64,000 nt of DNA from Eonycteris spelaea (GCA_003508835.1 PUFA01000072.1:620001-684000); one strand, 5' to 3'; numbered from the stretch's first letter, positions 1 to 11,734 are shown. Numbers and translations: made by a program. The notes: generated by a model not told the origin, from the sequence alone.

Positions 1-645
1 TCCTCATTTGTGTATGAATGTTCATATTTTCAAAGCGATTCATAATAATTTAGTAACATCTTAAACTCTTGGTCTGTGCAAACCCCAAGGACATTTTATG
101 TCAGGACATATTAAGTTTCCCACTTAGTATTATGATAATCAGCCTGCTTAACACTTAGAAGCCTTGTACAGATCACTCCTTGCTTATCCATATTTATGAA
201 AGAAAAGGAATAAGATCATGGCAACTAGAAAGGTTGGGAAAGATATGTTAAATATGTAGAAATATTTTGATTTAAAATATTCTTATCTGAATTTTTCTGG
301 CAAAAGGTAAAAATCATTAAAAACCTTTTTGAAAAACTAAATATTTTAATGAAAGGTTATAACAGTTGGATAAAAAAGGATAAGGAAGGAACCTATTAGT
401 AAAGCCTGGGGTAAAATTATAATTGAGCAAATACATTTTCTGTTTTGCTTCGTTTGAGGTACAGGTTGGATTTAACAAGTTTTTTTCCCAGTGAGAGATT
501 GAAGAGCTGGTTCCCACAAGGGGGCAGACTGAGATAACCTGAAAACCTTCACATTATGAACAATATTTATTTTATATTCATAGTTGATTTATTACGAAGG
601 AAGGGGAAATCACCAGGGGCTAGAAATGAGTAGAGAGATGCCTGG
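1..645. other. Intronic DNA, no gene seen
   Basis: AT-rich sequence with stop codons in every frame and no repeat I can name. It would lie in the TANC2 intron upstream of the exon at 13210. The only notable item is a CTCF-like motif near 514. Confidence 0.5.
514..527 (+). promoter_or_regulatory. CTCF-like core motif
   Basis: The 14-mer CCACAAGGGGGCAG agrees with the CTCF core CCASYAGRKGGCRS except for A at position 5. A TGG lies a few bases upstream, as in many sites. This is sequence similarity only; occupancy is not shown. Confidence 0.4.
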
Positions 646-649
646 CTGA

Positions 650-2530
650 CCATCCCATGAATGGTACCGTTTATTGGGGGCATCTCTCTACCTCTTCTTC
701 CCGAGCATGCTGTACTCATGGACTGTTGGCCACTCTCCTATGCCTATAGTCAGATTGGGCTTGGTGAGTGAAGTCCATAGTGCTAAACCCATGTATAAAT
801 TCCATCCCTGCTACCATGGCCCCTTCGTTAATGAATCCATTGGGCAAGGAGAGAGCAGCTGAATAAGGAGACTGGCCAAGTGCCCCCACACAGGTTATCT
901 TATTTACCCAGTTATTAAGCATCTTCTCTACAGAGTTTGCTTTTTGGTAAGCATTCATTTGGGACACAAATTATGTCATACTGTTCGCTCTTTCAAAGAG
1001 GTTTGTCCATATACCTCATCCTCAAATTGACATTTCATCAGTTTTTTAATCGTTCCAAATCCCTGAGTATCCAGTCATACCATTAAACACTGTCCATGAG
1101 TCACTGTACATAATCTCTTTCCAGGCAAAAATGAACAACTAATTTCCCTGGCCAGTTTCTGCCACTGGAAGGGTTTCCTTTTGTCACTGTCCTTCAAGAC
1201 TACCGTACAGTGGGGCGGTAGTGTTGTCGTCGTCTGCATGTTATCATGTAGAGCTATCAGTAAACAAGCCTGATTTTTTTTGCCCCAGTGGGATGGTCAC
1301 GAATTCTCTATGAGATCGGGTATGTCTAAACTGAGAGAAAAGGAGTGATACAGTAAGAGTGGGAACCTCAGGCATCTGGGCCACTTGCTCATGCAAATTA
1401 TGTATGCCTTTAGGACCTGCTCAAGCCTGATCTCATGTACACCTCTTCCTTTTGATGATGAAATGCTGCAGTACACACCAACCATATTGTTTTGTTGCTT
1501 CAACAATACTTAGTTCACAATGGGCTACCCAGGTCACATGACAACATGGAGCCCATGGTCAGCCATTTGTTCTAAGGCCCTGTGGTAAGCTAAAAGCTGT
1601 TTTTCAAAAAAAAAAAAAAAAAAAAATAATAATAGTTACTTGCACAGGATGCAGAGTTTTAAAATACAATACTAGAGCTCTACCCTGAGATTTACCTGAA
1701 GTTCTGCAGTAAGCACCATACAAGATTCGTATCTGCCACAGGTACTTCACGCAACATTGAATCTGGTGGCAAAAATATATAAGCCAAGTGGCAAAGCAGC
1801 TTTCACAGCAGCCCATACTTGTTTCAGAGCCTTCTTTTGATCTGGGCCTTTCTCGCATCCAGAGTCCTGGTAAGTGGTTCATAGTAGCATACCCAGATGA
1901 GTTACAGGTTGCTTCAAAAAGCCAAGGGACATTGTACATTTTTCTCAGTAGTAAGAGAGAGTAGGTGCAGCAACTTCTTCAGCTTGGAAGGGCTATCTTG
2001 GATTGCTCAAGACCGTAGGGCTCATAGAAATTTCACTGATGTGGAAGACCGCTGAGTTTTTGTGGGATGTATTTCCCACACTCTGGCATGCACTGTGTTT
2101 TACCATAGTATCTACATCAGTTGCTGCTTCCTGTTCATCAAGTCTAATCAGCATGAAATTACCAATGTGGTAGACCAGCCTCGTACCCTATGAAATGGAA
2201 ACGTTAAGGTCCCTATGGATTAGAATGTCACCTAGGAGGACTAATAGGATGGATATAGGACAGTGAAAATGTATAGCTGACCCTGACAGCTGAATGTATA
2301 TTGCTTATGACGATCTCATTCTCAGGTCAATAGCTACAAACTGGGTGCCAGAGATATGTTGATTTGCTTTAGCAACGAAACCACATCTAAAACAGCAGTA
2401 CCACTTTGAGTCATACCTGAATAAGTTACAAAAATTCACTGTACTTCTCCAAGTTTTGTCTATCTTCTGTATAGCCCACATAGATTAGTTGAATGGGAAT
2501 ATGGTAAGAGTCATCACCCTTAATATTCCA
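650..2530 (-). mobile_element. ERV-L (class III endogenous retrovirus) pol relic, antisense
   Basis: Minus-strand translation shows scattered pol similarity in the expected order. Reverse-transcriptase and connection remnants lie from about 2500 down to 1650; a GP-D/E-Q-K-AL..V.AAV.AALPLG-type block is recognisable near 1860-1770. An RNase H-like end with a VSHVNAHQK-type block (degraded) lies near 960-900, and then the probable start of an integrase region down to about 660. Every segment carries frameshifts and stops, so it is dead. No gag, env or flanking LTRs were recognised. It lies antisense to the host gene. ERV-L is favoured over other ERV classes from the RNase H junction block, from memory rather than by search. 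Confidence 0.75.
1606..1634. repeat. A-rich tract / (AAT)n inside ERV-L relic
   Basis: A run of 21 A followed by a few ATA/AAT units interrupts the antisense ERV-L pol relic. It could be the tail of a tiny retroposed insertion or a local microsatellite; no body of an element is seen beside it. Confidence 0.6.
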
Positions 2531-2624
2531 GTGTTTAGTGTTGGGATCATACTTTTTACCTTATACTCTAGAAACTGATAGAATTTGATTCTACGTGTAG
2601 GTCTAGGAACTTCACTGTTCAACA

Positions 2625-2735
2625 CGGTAGTCTTTGGCTACGTTTGGTTATGAGTACTTGAAAGGTGGCTAGTCTGAAGGGAGATGTGTTGTATGTGTAA
2701 AATGCACACCAGATTTTGAGACTTTCCATCTCTCT
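2625..2735. mobile_element. Possible hAT-type MITE fragment
   Basis: The stretch resembles the common mammalian hAT-Charlie nonautonomous family whose copies contain 'gtggctagt' and 'aaaatgcacacc' blocks. Terminal inverted repeats are not both visible, so this is a partial, low-confidence call. Confidence 0.35.
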
Positions 2736-3895
2736 ATTCTTTTCAGGAATGTTTGCCTTTACTTATTGAAGCATTGTTGTAATAGTTGCTTTAAGACCTT
2801 TAGTTTTTAATTCTAACATCTGTGTAACCTCAGGAATGATATCTGTTTATTGACTTTTTCTTCTCAAGTTGAGATTTTCCTGTTTCTTCATATGCCATAT
2901 AATTTTGGATTATATCCTGGACATTTCAAATATTATGAAAAGAGACCCTGGGCTTTATTTAAAACCCAAGGAGAATGTTGATTTTTTTTGCATGTATGTC
3001 ATTGGCCAGTAGACCAAATTGTGTTTCAGGGCACAGTTTCCTACCTGCCTTCTGGGAGCTGTGGTTTAAATGTGTCAGTTCAGTTTTCTAAGCATTTGCA
3101 GCACCATTTAGATCAGTTACGCATATGTGACCCAGTATCCACTTCTGAGACTGGAGTGGTGGTATCTTGTTGGTCTGTTCTCAAAGTTTGTGGTATGCTG
3201 TTTAGGGTCAGATCCGTAATGCAGAGTTCAGAGCTGAGCCCTGAAGTTCATGTACGACTGATGGGATTGTTTTCTTTGATATCCCTCTTTACACCAATCT
3301 CACCAATACTTTCCACCTCCCCGAGCCCTCCTTTCCCTTACTTGGGCTAAAAAACATGGACCATAGTTTCCCTGTTTTGCTGTTCAGTTCCTGTAACTGT
3401 GTCTGTATCCAGATCAAACAATAACAGGACAGAGAGAGGGGAAGAAACAGTGAGGATTTGCTTCACACTCTTGGGATCACAGCTTCTGGAGTCAGAGAAA
3501 AAGGTTCCCTTCTCTCAGAGTTTTAAGTATCTGCCCTGTCACCACTACCATCTTTGTACTGCTGCAGTCATTGAGTTTCCTGGAGACTGGGATAGAAGAG
3601 AAGAGAAAAAAGAGAAGGATTCCTCCTGGTCTCTCATACCAGTAAGGGCCTCTCTCCTGTTCCTCACCAGAAAGGGAGGTACTTTCTTGGAGCTTTTTCT
3701 TACCTAGTGTACACTTGAGTTTTGAGCTCCTTTGAGTCCAGGCCAGGCGATACCTGAAGAAAAACATGGTAAACTTACCACCACTTCAGTGGAACTCCAT
3801 ATTCTGTGTTCCCTTCCCAATCTGCCACTACTGTTTATTTTCACAGTCCTCAGATAGCTACTCTGTGCGTTTATTTTTGTTTGTTTTTGCTTTCA
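2735..3895 (-). mobile_element. L1M-type LINE 3' region, antisense
   Basis: The left part (2735-3110) matches by eye the antisense 3' non-coding region of old L1M elements, including the 'tcctggacatttcaaatattatg' and 'ggagaatgttgatttttttt' phrases. Similar phrases recur near 38.4 kb. The right part is more diverged. Any open frames here are chance frames within the repeat. Confidence 0.5.
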
Positions 3896-3899
3896 CTCT

Positions 3900-5690
3900 A
3901 TTTACATTTTAAAAAAAATAGATTATATTTTAGAATAGTTTTAGGTTCACAGTAAAATTGAGTGGAAAATATAAAGAGTTCCTGTATGTATGCCTCTTGC
4001 ACCCACATTTGCACAGTCATCCTCACCACAGTGGTGCATTTGTTAAAATAGATGAACCTACATTGATACATCATGATCACTCAAAGTTCCTAGTATACAG
4101 TAGGGTTCACTCTTGATGTTGTATATTCTGTGGGTTTTGACAAATGTATAATGACATTTTAGTATCATACAGAATAATTTCACTGCCCTAAAAATCCTCT
4201 ATACTCTGGAGGATTTTTCCTCTTCCTATAGTTTTGCCTTTTCCAGAATGTTATACAGTTGGACTTATTCAGCATGTACCTTTCTCCAGTTGGCTTCTTT
4301 TACTTAGTAATGTGCATTTAAGGTTCTCTATGTCTTTTCATGGTATGATAGCATTTCTTCATACACTGACAGTATTTCATTGTCCGGGTTGCCATATATC
4401 CACTTCACCTACTGAAGGACATCTTGGTTGTGCCCACGTTTGGCAATGATAAATTGCTGTGAACATTCATGTGCAGGTTTTTGTGTGGATATAAGTTTTC
4501 AACTCATTTGGGTAAATATCAAGGAACATGATTGCTGGATTGTAAGGTAAGAGTATGTTTTATAAGGAACTGTCTTCCTAAGTGGTTTGACCATTTGTAT
4601 TCTGACAGCAATGAATGAGACTTCCTGTTGTTCAACGTCTTTGTCAGCATTTGGCATCAGTGTTTTGGATGTTGGCCATTCTAATAGTTGTGTAGTGGTA
4701 ACTCATTGTTTTAATTTGCAATTCTTTAATGACATGAAATGTGGACTATCTCTTCATATGCTTTTTTTGCCATCTCTATACTGTCTTTGACATCTTTTGC
4801 CTGTATTTTAACATTTTCTTGTTGTGAGTTTGTGTATTTTTGATAACACCTCTTTATCAAATATGTCTTTTGCAAATATTTTCTCCCAGTCTGAGGCTTT
4901 TCTTATGCTCTTGACAGTGTCCTTCCAGAGAATTTTAAAATTTTAATGAAGTCTAGTTTGTCAGTTATTTCTTTCATGGATCATGTCTTTAGGTTTGTAT
5001 CTTAAAAAAGCCACTGCCATACCGTAAGTCATCTACATTTTCTTTTATGTTATCTGCTAGGAATTTTATAGTTTTGCATATTATATTTAGGTATATGATT
5101 CATTTTGATTTATTTATTTTGTGAAGGGCGATAAGGTCTTTTTTTAGATTCATTTTTTTCTTAATGTGGATGTCCAGTTGTCCCAGCACCATTTGTTTAA
5201 AAGACTATCTTTTCTCTATTGTATTGCCTCTTTGCTCCTTTGTTACAGATCAGTTAACTTTGTGGGCCTGATTCTGGGCTCTTTATTCTGTTCCATTGAT
5301 CTTTTTGTTTATTCTTTCACAGGACCACACTGCCTTGATCACTGTAGCTTTAATGTAAGTTTTGAAGTTCAGTAGTGTCAGCCCTCTATCTTTGTTCTTC
5401 CACTTCAAATATTGAGTTGACTATTCTGGGTCTTTTGCCTCTCCATGTAAACATTCGAATCAGTTTGTTGCTATCAACAAAATAACTTCCTAGGATTTAT
5501 TTGGAATTGCATCATGTTAGATCAATTTGGGAAGAACTGACATTTTGACAATATTGATTCTTCCTATTCATGTACATGGACTTATCTCTTCATCTATTTG
5601 GGTCTTTGATTTCTTCCATCAGAGTTTCATCGTCTTTTTCACGTGGATCTTGTAGATATTTTCTCAGAATTATACCTAAGTATTTAAATT
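3900..5690 (-). mobile_element. L1M LINE, antisense (3' UTR plus end of ORF2)
   Basis: The whole stretch reads as the antisense of an old L1M 3' end. It begins with the 'ttttaggttcacagtaaaattgag' block, passes 'ttttgccttttccagaatgtta' and 'ttgcaaatattttctcccagtctg', and ends in the C-terminal ORF2 region ('aatattgattcttcc'). Many substitutions and small indels show it is ancient and inactive. It is parallel to the second copy at 8845-10690. Confidence 0.8.
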
Positions 5691-5990
5691 CACTCTGATA
5701 ATTCCAACATCCCTGCCATATCTGGTTCTGGTTCTCAAGTATGTTCTGTCTCTTCAGATTGTGTATTTTGCTTTTTTATATACTTTTAATATGTGAGTTT
5801 CTGCTGCAAAGTACACGTGATGTACTGGGTGAAATGAACTGTGGTAAATAGTAAGGGAAGGGTAAGGTATGGGAGAGGGGAAGCGTTCTACAGTCCTATG
5901 ATTAGGTCACAGTCTTTTAGTAAGTCTGTGCCCCTGGACTGTGAACTTCACTAGAACTTTTCCGTTGAGTTCTGCCCACCCCCCACCCCA
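5690..5990 (-). mobile_element. L1M 3' UTR-like fragment, antisense
   Basis: Contains the phrases 'ccaacatccctgccatatctggttct', 'gatgtactgggt' and 'gcccctggactgtgaacttcac', typical of an L1M 3' non-coding region read in antisense. It abuts the previous L1 but seems to belong to a different copy or subfamily. Confidence 0.5.
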
Positions 5991-6149
5991 GAAAACTAGA
6001 AGTGAGCTTTAGTCATGTTTTTAAGGGTTTATAGTTGTATTCAGTGGGCAAGTAAAGGTGGAATATACTTATCCCGTCTTTCATGAAACTGGAACCTAAT
6101 CATGTTTTTCAGATATATATCCTTGCTGGTATTTGTAAAATACTCATAT

Positions 6150-7040
6150 AATTTGTTTCTTTCTATTAATTCTGTTATATAGAACAAGGAACATTAGGGG
6201 TTGAAGGCTTTCCCACATTATATGTATTCATAAGGTTCCTCTCCAGTGTTAATGCTCATGTGTCTGTAAAGGCAAAAGGGATCTTGAAACCTTTCTCATT
6301 TTCATTACACATATACAATTTCCCTTCTTTGTATGTGCTCATATTTTTCCCATGGGGTAAATGACTTCTGAAAACTACCCACAGTTGTTGCATTCATAGA
6401 CCCTTTTTTCAGGATGTACTCATGTGTTCGGTAACATTAAATAAAGTACTTTTTGAAGGCTTTTCTGAATTCATTATAGTCAAAATGTTTCTCCTTTATG
6501 CGTCTTCACATTGGCATTGTTAGCATAATGTTCCTACTGAAGGCGTGTTTCTCAGTCATTGCACTTGTAGTTTCTCCCCAGTGTGGATGGATGCTCAGGT
6601 GAGCAGTAAAATGAGTGACCCCGCAAAAGCTTTTCCTATAAGTCTTTGCGTTCATAGTTTCTTCCCAGTATGTATTCTTTAGTGCGCCACAAGACTAGCT
6701 AGAGATGTTTCTGAGGAATTTTCTACACTAATTGCATTAATAAAGTTTGTCTTCAGTCTGACATCTCATGTACATTTGGGGGATAACTATAGACCAGATG
6801 CCCTCCTGCTCCGAAATTATTTGAAGAGTTTCTCTTCATTTTGAAATCTCCCATGTCTCTAATGGAAATGGTAGTTACTGAAGGCTTTCTTAAAAATCCT
6901 TGCATTCATCATTTGTCTCTGCTCTATAATTTCTCTCCTTCACAATAAGATTAGTACTCCCTCTAAAGGTTTTTTCACACAGCTTACATCCATAGAAGTT
7001 ATCTCACTGTAAGATTCCCTTCTATCTGCATCTCTTTGAT
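6150..7040 (-). pseudogene. C2H2 zinc-finger pseudogene (KRAB-ZNF type), antisense
   Basis: On the minus strand the linker HTGEK is intact near 6586-6571. Degraded linkers recur at about 6237, 6319, 6402, 6487, 6571 and 6657, roughly every 84 nt, the 28-codon period of tandem C2H2 fingers. Fainter traces continue at about 6740, 6830 and 6930. Fragments of the finger pattern (C..C and GKAF-like blocks) are visible between them. Stops and frameshifts occur in almost every finger, so it cannot encode a protein. No intron is seen inside the array, but a finger array normally sits in one exon, so a processed copy and a genomic fragment cannot be told apart. No particular parent ZNF is recognised. 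It lies antisense to TANC2. Confidence 0.75.
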
Positions 7041-7454
7041 GAAGACGGTGTAGGGAAAAGCTGAGCTTTCTCTCTCTTTTCCTGCTCTCACCACTTTTCT
7101 TCAACTATGTCTAGAAATCCTAGCCGGTGCATTAAGGACTGTAAGGAAGGGTGCTCTTTCTGTGCTAAGAACATGATTGTGAGAGGAGAGTACCAATGGG
7201 TTATGCTAGGGCCAGGCATCCCAGGCAGCTGGAAGGGCCATATCTGGGCTCCCACAGAAGACTAGAGGCCTGAATCAGCTATGCTCCTGCCCACCCAGGG
7301 GCTTCCCTAGTGCCCAGGTTTCAGTATGGCCGGGGCGAGGGCAATAAACAAACTAATGAAAATCCTTATTGTTACCATGCTTTTATTCTAGGAGAGTGAG
7401 TAAATAAAAGAAGCAGGAAATTTCATGTCATGATAAGCGCTATCAAGAATATAA
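7041..7454. other. Unclassified sequence
   Basis: Mixed sequence, somewhat GC-richer at 7190-7345, with no open frame or repeat I recognise. The part next to the zinc-finger array could hold upstream remnants of that pseudogene, but I see no KRAB box. Confidence 0.4.
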
Positions 7455-7632
7455 AATAATTATTGTAATAACTATGTATAATGCCAGGTGGGTACTAGAC
7501 TAATTGGGGGATCACTTTATAAATTATATAAATGTCTAACCACTATACTGTACACCTGAAACTAATATAAAATAATATTGAATGTCAACTCTAATTGAAA
7601 ATAAAAATTAAAAAAATTAAATAAAAAAAGGA
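7455..7632 (+). mobile_element. LINE-1 3' end with A-rich tail
   Basis: Contains 'aattatataaatgtctaaccactatactgtacacctgaaactaatataaaataatattgaatgtc' (given here only as a marker of the family) and ends in an A-rich tail at about 7600-7632. The same 3' end occurs at 22245-22411, so both come from one L1 subfamily. Only the last part of the 3' UTR is present, a heavily 5'-truncated insertion. Confidence 0.7.
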
Positions 7633-7739
7633 ATCAGTTAAATCACCATTAATGGGGCTAATAACTATTATGTGTCTGATGATATGCTACACTGAGGACA
7701 CATCATTTCTGACCCCCCCCCCAAAAACCACCTAAATTT

Positions 7740-8195
7740 AATCATAAGAAAGTATTCAATAAACATAGATTGAGGGACAGTCTACAAAATAAATGAACTT
7801 TACTCTTCAACAATGTCAAAAACATGAAAAAAAGAAAGGTGGAGGAACTTTCCAGGTTAAAGGAAGCTACAGATAAGACAACTATATGTAAAGTGTGGTT
7901 ATTTTACTATTAAAAGACATTAGTGGGCAGTTAGCATAGTTATCTAATTTCTGTGAATTAAATAATAATATTGTATTAATAATGATGTTTCAATGTTGAT
8001 ATTTTGTGATTATGTAAGAGAATGTCCTGTTTTTAGGAAATATGTACTAAAGGATTTAGGCACAGAGGGGCATTTTGTGTAAAACTTACTCTCAAACCAT
8101 TCAGAAAAACATACACACACCCATGCAAATACGTAAATAGAAAGAATATGATAAAGTAAAATGTTAACATTTGGAAATAAAAACTTAATAGAATA
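7740..8195 (+). mobile_element. Old LINE/MER-type 3' region
   Basis: Includes 'gagggacagtctacaaaataaatga', 'agacattagtggg' and 'tatgtaagagaatgtcctgtttttaggaaat', phrases of a common old mammalian interspersed repeat. I cannot settle whether it is an L1M 3' UTR or another family. Confidence 0.4.
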
Positions 8196-8199
8196 TAAA

Positions 8200-8530
8200 A
8201 TAGGATTATGTGCTAGAGAGTGAGCGGTAGGGAGAAGAGGGGATGGTAACTTTAGTCCTGGTTAGCCTTTCTGAGGAGGTGACATTTGAGCTAGGACCTT
8301 TTAAAGACAAAGGAGAGCCAGGTTTGCAGAGATACTGGGACTAAGCATTTTAGGTAGAAAAAGGCAAAGGTTGTAAATCAAGAATAAATTTGGCTAGATC
8401 AAAGAACTTAAAGGTCATTATGACAAAAGCATATGAATTAATGGCACAAGTGGGAAGTGATGAAGTCAGAGAAGTTGGGAGGTGTGATGAGGTCTGAGAA
8501 TTAAGTAGGTGGGGCCTGATCGTATAGGGC
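8200..8530 (-). mobile_element. L2 LINE 3' fragment, antisense
   Basis: The order 'gaggaggtgacatttgag', a purine-rich middle and 'ggggcctgatcgtatagggcct' matches the antisense of the L2 3' end. The frame at 8350-8535 on the minus strand lies in this repeat and is not a gene. Confidence 0.6.
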
Positions 8531-8571
8531 CTCATAAACTACAGCAAGGAATCTGGTTTCTAATTGTCTTC

Positions 8572-8930
8572 TGCTGCTAATTAATTATGTGATCCTGTAT
8601 TAGTTATTAAACTGTCTCTGCTTTATTTTTACAAGTTAATACATGAACTTTTGAGATTGTTTCAGACTCAGAATGGCATAAATCTTGCCTTGAAAGGACA
8701 TTAGGAATAATTTAGGCCAAACTCCTTTGTTTCAGAAATATATGAAAGCCCTTTGACAAATCACGCATTGTTATTATGTATAGTATGCTTGACAAGATTA
8801 CAGTTGTTTTAGGCCAGTTTATCACCTGTACTGTTATTTTTTTCTCTATACTTTAAAAAAGTAGACTTTCGTTGAAATAAAACATGCATTCAGAAAAGTT
8901 CACAAATCATAAATGTGCATGTAGTCAGCA
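8572..8930. repeat. Diverged direct duplication, copy A
   Basis: Aligns by eye, in the same order, with 10845-11170. Shared blocks are 'tgatcctgtattagtt', 'ggaataatttaggccaaactcctttgttt', 'ggccagttt', and a T-rich stretch leading into 'cgttgaaataaaacatg'. The rightmost part (from 8845) is the start of an antisense L1M. The part to its left is MIR-like or unique. Confidence 0.55.
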
Positions 8931-10690
8931 TATTCCCACAAAGTTATCTAGGGTTTTTCAAAAGTCAGGTTTATTGACATTATATGTAGTAAAATTTGCC
9001 CGTCTGAAGTACATAGTATCATGAATTTTTACAAACATATGGTCAGGTAACTACCACTAAAATCAAATATGTAGCTTATTTTCATCATGTGAAGTTCCCT
9101 CATGCCTTTTTGTAGTCAGTCCCTTTCTCCCAGCCCCGATCCTTGTTAACTACTGGTCTGTTTTCTTTAACTATAATATTTTTCAGAATATTTTATAAAT
9201 GAAACCATACTGTATGTAGCCTTTTGGCTCAGGCTCCTTACGCTTTAATGCTCTTGCGATTCATCCATTTTTTGGATTTTTTTTTGTATATATCAGTATT
9301 TTATTTTATTTTATTTTATTTCTGAGTAATATTCTATTGTATGTAAATTCCCACAATTTGTTTACTCATATACCAGTTGATGGACATTTGGGTAGTTTCC
9401 AGTTTTGGGAGATTATGAATTAAGTCTACTATTTGACCTGGGTAGGGGGCATGTGTCTTTATTTCTTATGAATAAATGGCTAGGTGTTAGATTGCTGGGT
9501 CGTACGGTATGTTTATATTTAAACTGTGAAACTGTTACCCAAAGTTGTGTACCCTTTAGTATTCTCAGTAGCAATATATGTGTGTTCTAGTTCATCCTTC
9601 TCAGCACTTGGTTTTGTCAGCATTTTGTTTTTTAATTTTAGCCATTTTACTTCATGTTACTAGGGGTGTAGTGACATCTCCTCATTTACACTTCCCTAAT
9701 GATTAGTGATGTTGAGCATCTTTTCATGTGCTTTTCTGACATACATAGCTCTTAGTGTAGTGTCTGTTCAGATGCTTAGCCTATTTTTCAAATTGGGGTC
9801 GTTTCTTGTTACTGAATTAAAAGAGCTCTTATATTCTAAATAACAGTCTTGTATCAGATATGTATTTTATAAACATATTCTCAATTGATGCTGGTTTTTC
9901 ATTTTGTAACAGTATCTTTTGAAGAGTAGAATTTAAAATTTTTGTGAATTCCAACTTACCAGTTTTTCTTATTTGGGTCACCTTTTTTGGGTCCATTGTA
10001 AAAAAATCTTTGCCTGACACAAGGTCACACAGATTTTCTCCTATATTTCTCCCAGAAGTTTTATAGTTTTAGGTATAATTTTAAGGTGTGTGATCCATTT
10101 CAATTTGACTTTGTGATAAAGGTATTGGTTTATGTTTTTACATATGGATATCAAATTGTTCCAAATCTATTGTTGAGAAGATTATCCTTTTGACATTGAA
10201 TTGCTCTGGCACTTTTGTCAAAAATTAGTTGACTGTATTGTGTGGGTTTTTTTCTGGACTCTGGTCTGTTTCATTGATTTTGCGTCCATTCTTTTACCAA
10301 TACCACATACTCTCTGGATTACTGTCACTTTACACTTAGTCTTGAAATTAGGTGCTACTATGAGACTCCAAACTTTGTTTTTCTTTGTTCAAAATTGTTT
10401 TGTCTATGCTAGATTCCTTTGTCTTTTACGTATAATTTTTAAAATCAGTTTGTTGATTTCTACTGAAAAACTGTACTGGATTTTCATTGAGATTGCTTCA
10501 AACCTCTTTGACATCACAATGATACAGAATCTTCAGATCCACAAGCACAGTATCTCTCTCCATTTAGGTCTTTTATTTCTTTCATTATGTTTTATAGTTT
10601 TCAGCATACAAATATTATACATATTTTGTTAGATTTATTCCTAATCATTTCATGTTTTTAATGGCACTATTTTAATGATTGGTTTTTAAG
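8845..10690 (-). mobile_element. L1M LINE, antisense (3' UTR plus end of ORF2)
   Basis: Runs colinear with the copy at 3900-5690 and with the L1M antisense consensus: 'tagccttttggctcaggctcc', 'gatggacatttgggtagtttcc', 'attgctgggtcgtacggta', 'aatgattagtgatgttgagcatc', 'cttggttttgtcagca', and ORF2 C-terminal sequence up to about 10680. Numerous stops and indels. The long frame at 10201-10632 on the + strand is antisense LINE sequence. Confidence 0.8.
9298..9321. repeat. (TTTTA)n simple repeat
   Basis: Short tandem run of about five TTTTA units inside the antisense L1M. Confidence 0.85.
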
Positions 10691-10844
10691 TTTTTTATTT
10701 TCCAAGTGTTCATTGCTAGTATACAAGAAGACACTTGATTCTTATATATTGACTCTCAACTTTAAGTTTCTCGACTAACTCACTTATTTTTTTCTATAAG
10801 TTTTTTTTTTTTTGTAGATTCCATAAAATTTTCTACATAGGCAG

Positions 10845-11170
10845 TCATGCTGAGTTACTACATGATCCTGTACTAGTTTTTACGCTTCTCTTGGCCTGTT
10901 TTCTGCCTGATGAATGGACTTGTTATGAGAATATTAACCAAGTTACAGAGTGATATAGCCTTGATCTAAAAAGATTTTTGGAATAATTTAGATAGAATCC
11001 CTTTGTTTCTGAACTATAAGAACTCTCTGCCTTTATGGGCTAGTTTGCCACCATGCTATGTTTTGTTTTATTTTTCTGTGTACTTTTTAAAATATAAACT
11101 TTTATTGAAGGATAACATGTAAACGAAAAATTTGCAAATAATGTATATAATTCAATGAATTATGCTGGTT
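10845..11170. repeat. Diverged direct duplication, copy B
   Basis: Partner of 8572-8930, with the same block order: 'tgatcctgtactagttt', 'ggaataatttagatagaatccctttgttt', 'ggctagttt', a T-rich run, then 'ttattgaaggataacatg'. The copies are well diverged and indels are frequent, so an old event is implied. Confidence 0.55.
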
Positions 11171-11734
11171 TATTTTTTTATTTATAAGCGTTACTTGTGG
11201 TTATTTATGTAACCTGAAAAATTAGAAGGCAGTTCTCTAGGTATTTCCTTAGGCTAAGGAATTTTTTTAACTTAAAGTTTAATATCTAATAAACATGTTT
11301 TAAATGTGACTAGTGATGACTTTTGTTGAATCATAACTACTTCTAACTTTTTTAGTGTTTACTTGATATCCTTATGCTTTCTTAGTTCAACTTTTGAATA
11401 TCTAATCATTAGGTATCCAGATCCAGAATAACTGAATTTTTTTTTTGTCAAATTAGCAGTTTATTTTATTCTGCCGTATCTCCATCACATTATTTCAGTA
11501 ACTTTTATTTGGTTGATTGAAGCAGGAAAACTAGTAGGAAAAGAAAGGTAGAAAATAAAAATTGAGTAATTTGAAGTACCAGTATATATTCTCTTATGTG
11601 CTTTGTAAATTGGATTCCCAATTTTTCATTTCCTCCCTGTTATAAAATTATACATTCATTTATTTTGCTATGTACCTTTTCAGTAGTTCCCACTAAAGTG
11701 TGCCAAGTGGAATGTTAGTGAGCAGGAGTCTTAA
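11171..11734. other. Intronic DNA, no gene seen
   Basis: AT-rich, stop-rich sequence without a recognisable repeat. Confidence 0.5.

Noticed and set aside
2988..3707. Open frames of 120 and 102 residues on the + strand
   Set aside because: Both fall in antisense L1M-like sequence, have no recognised domain, and show no splice or promoter context.
10201..10632. 143-residue hydrophobic-looking open frame
   Set aside because: Antisense L1M ORF2; T-rich antisense LINE sequence gives Leu/Phe/Ile-rich frames that imitate membrane proteins.
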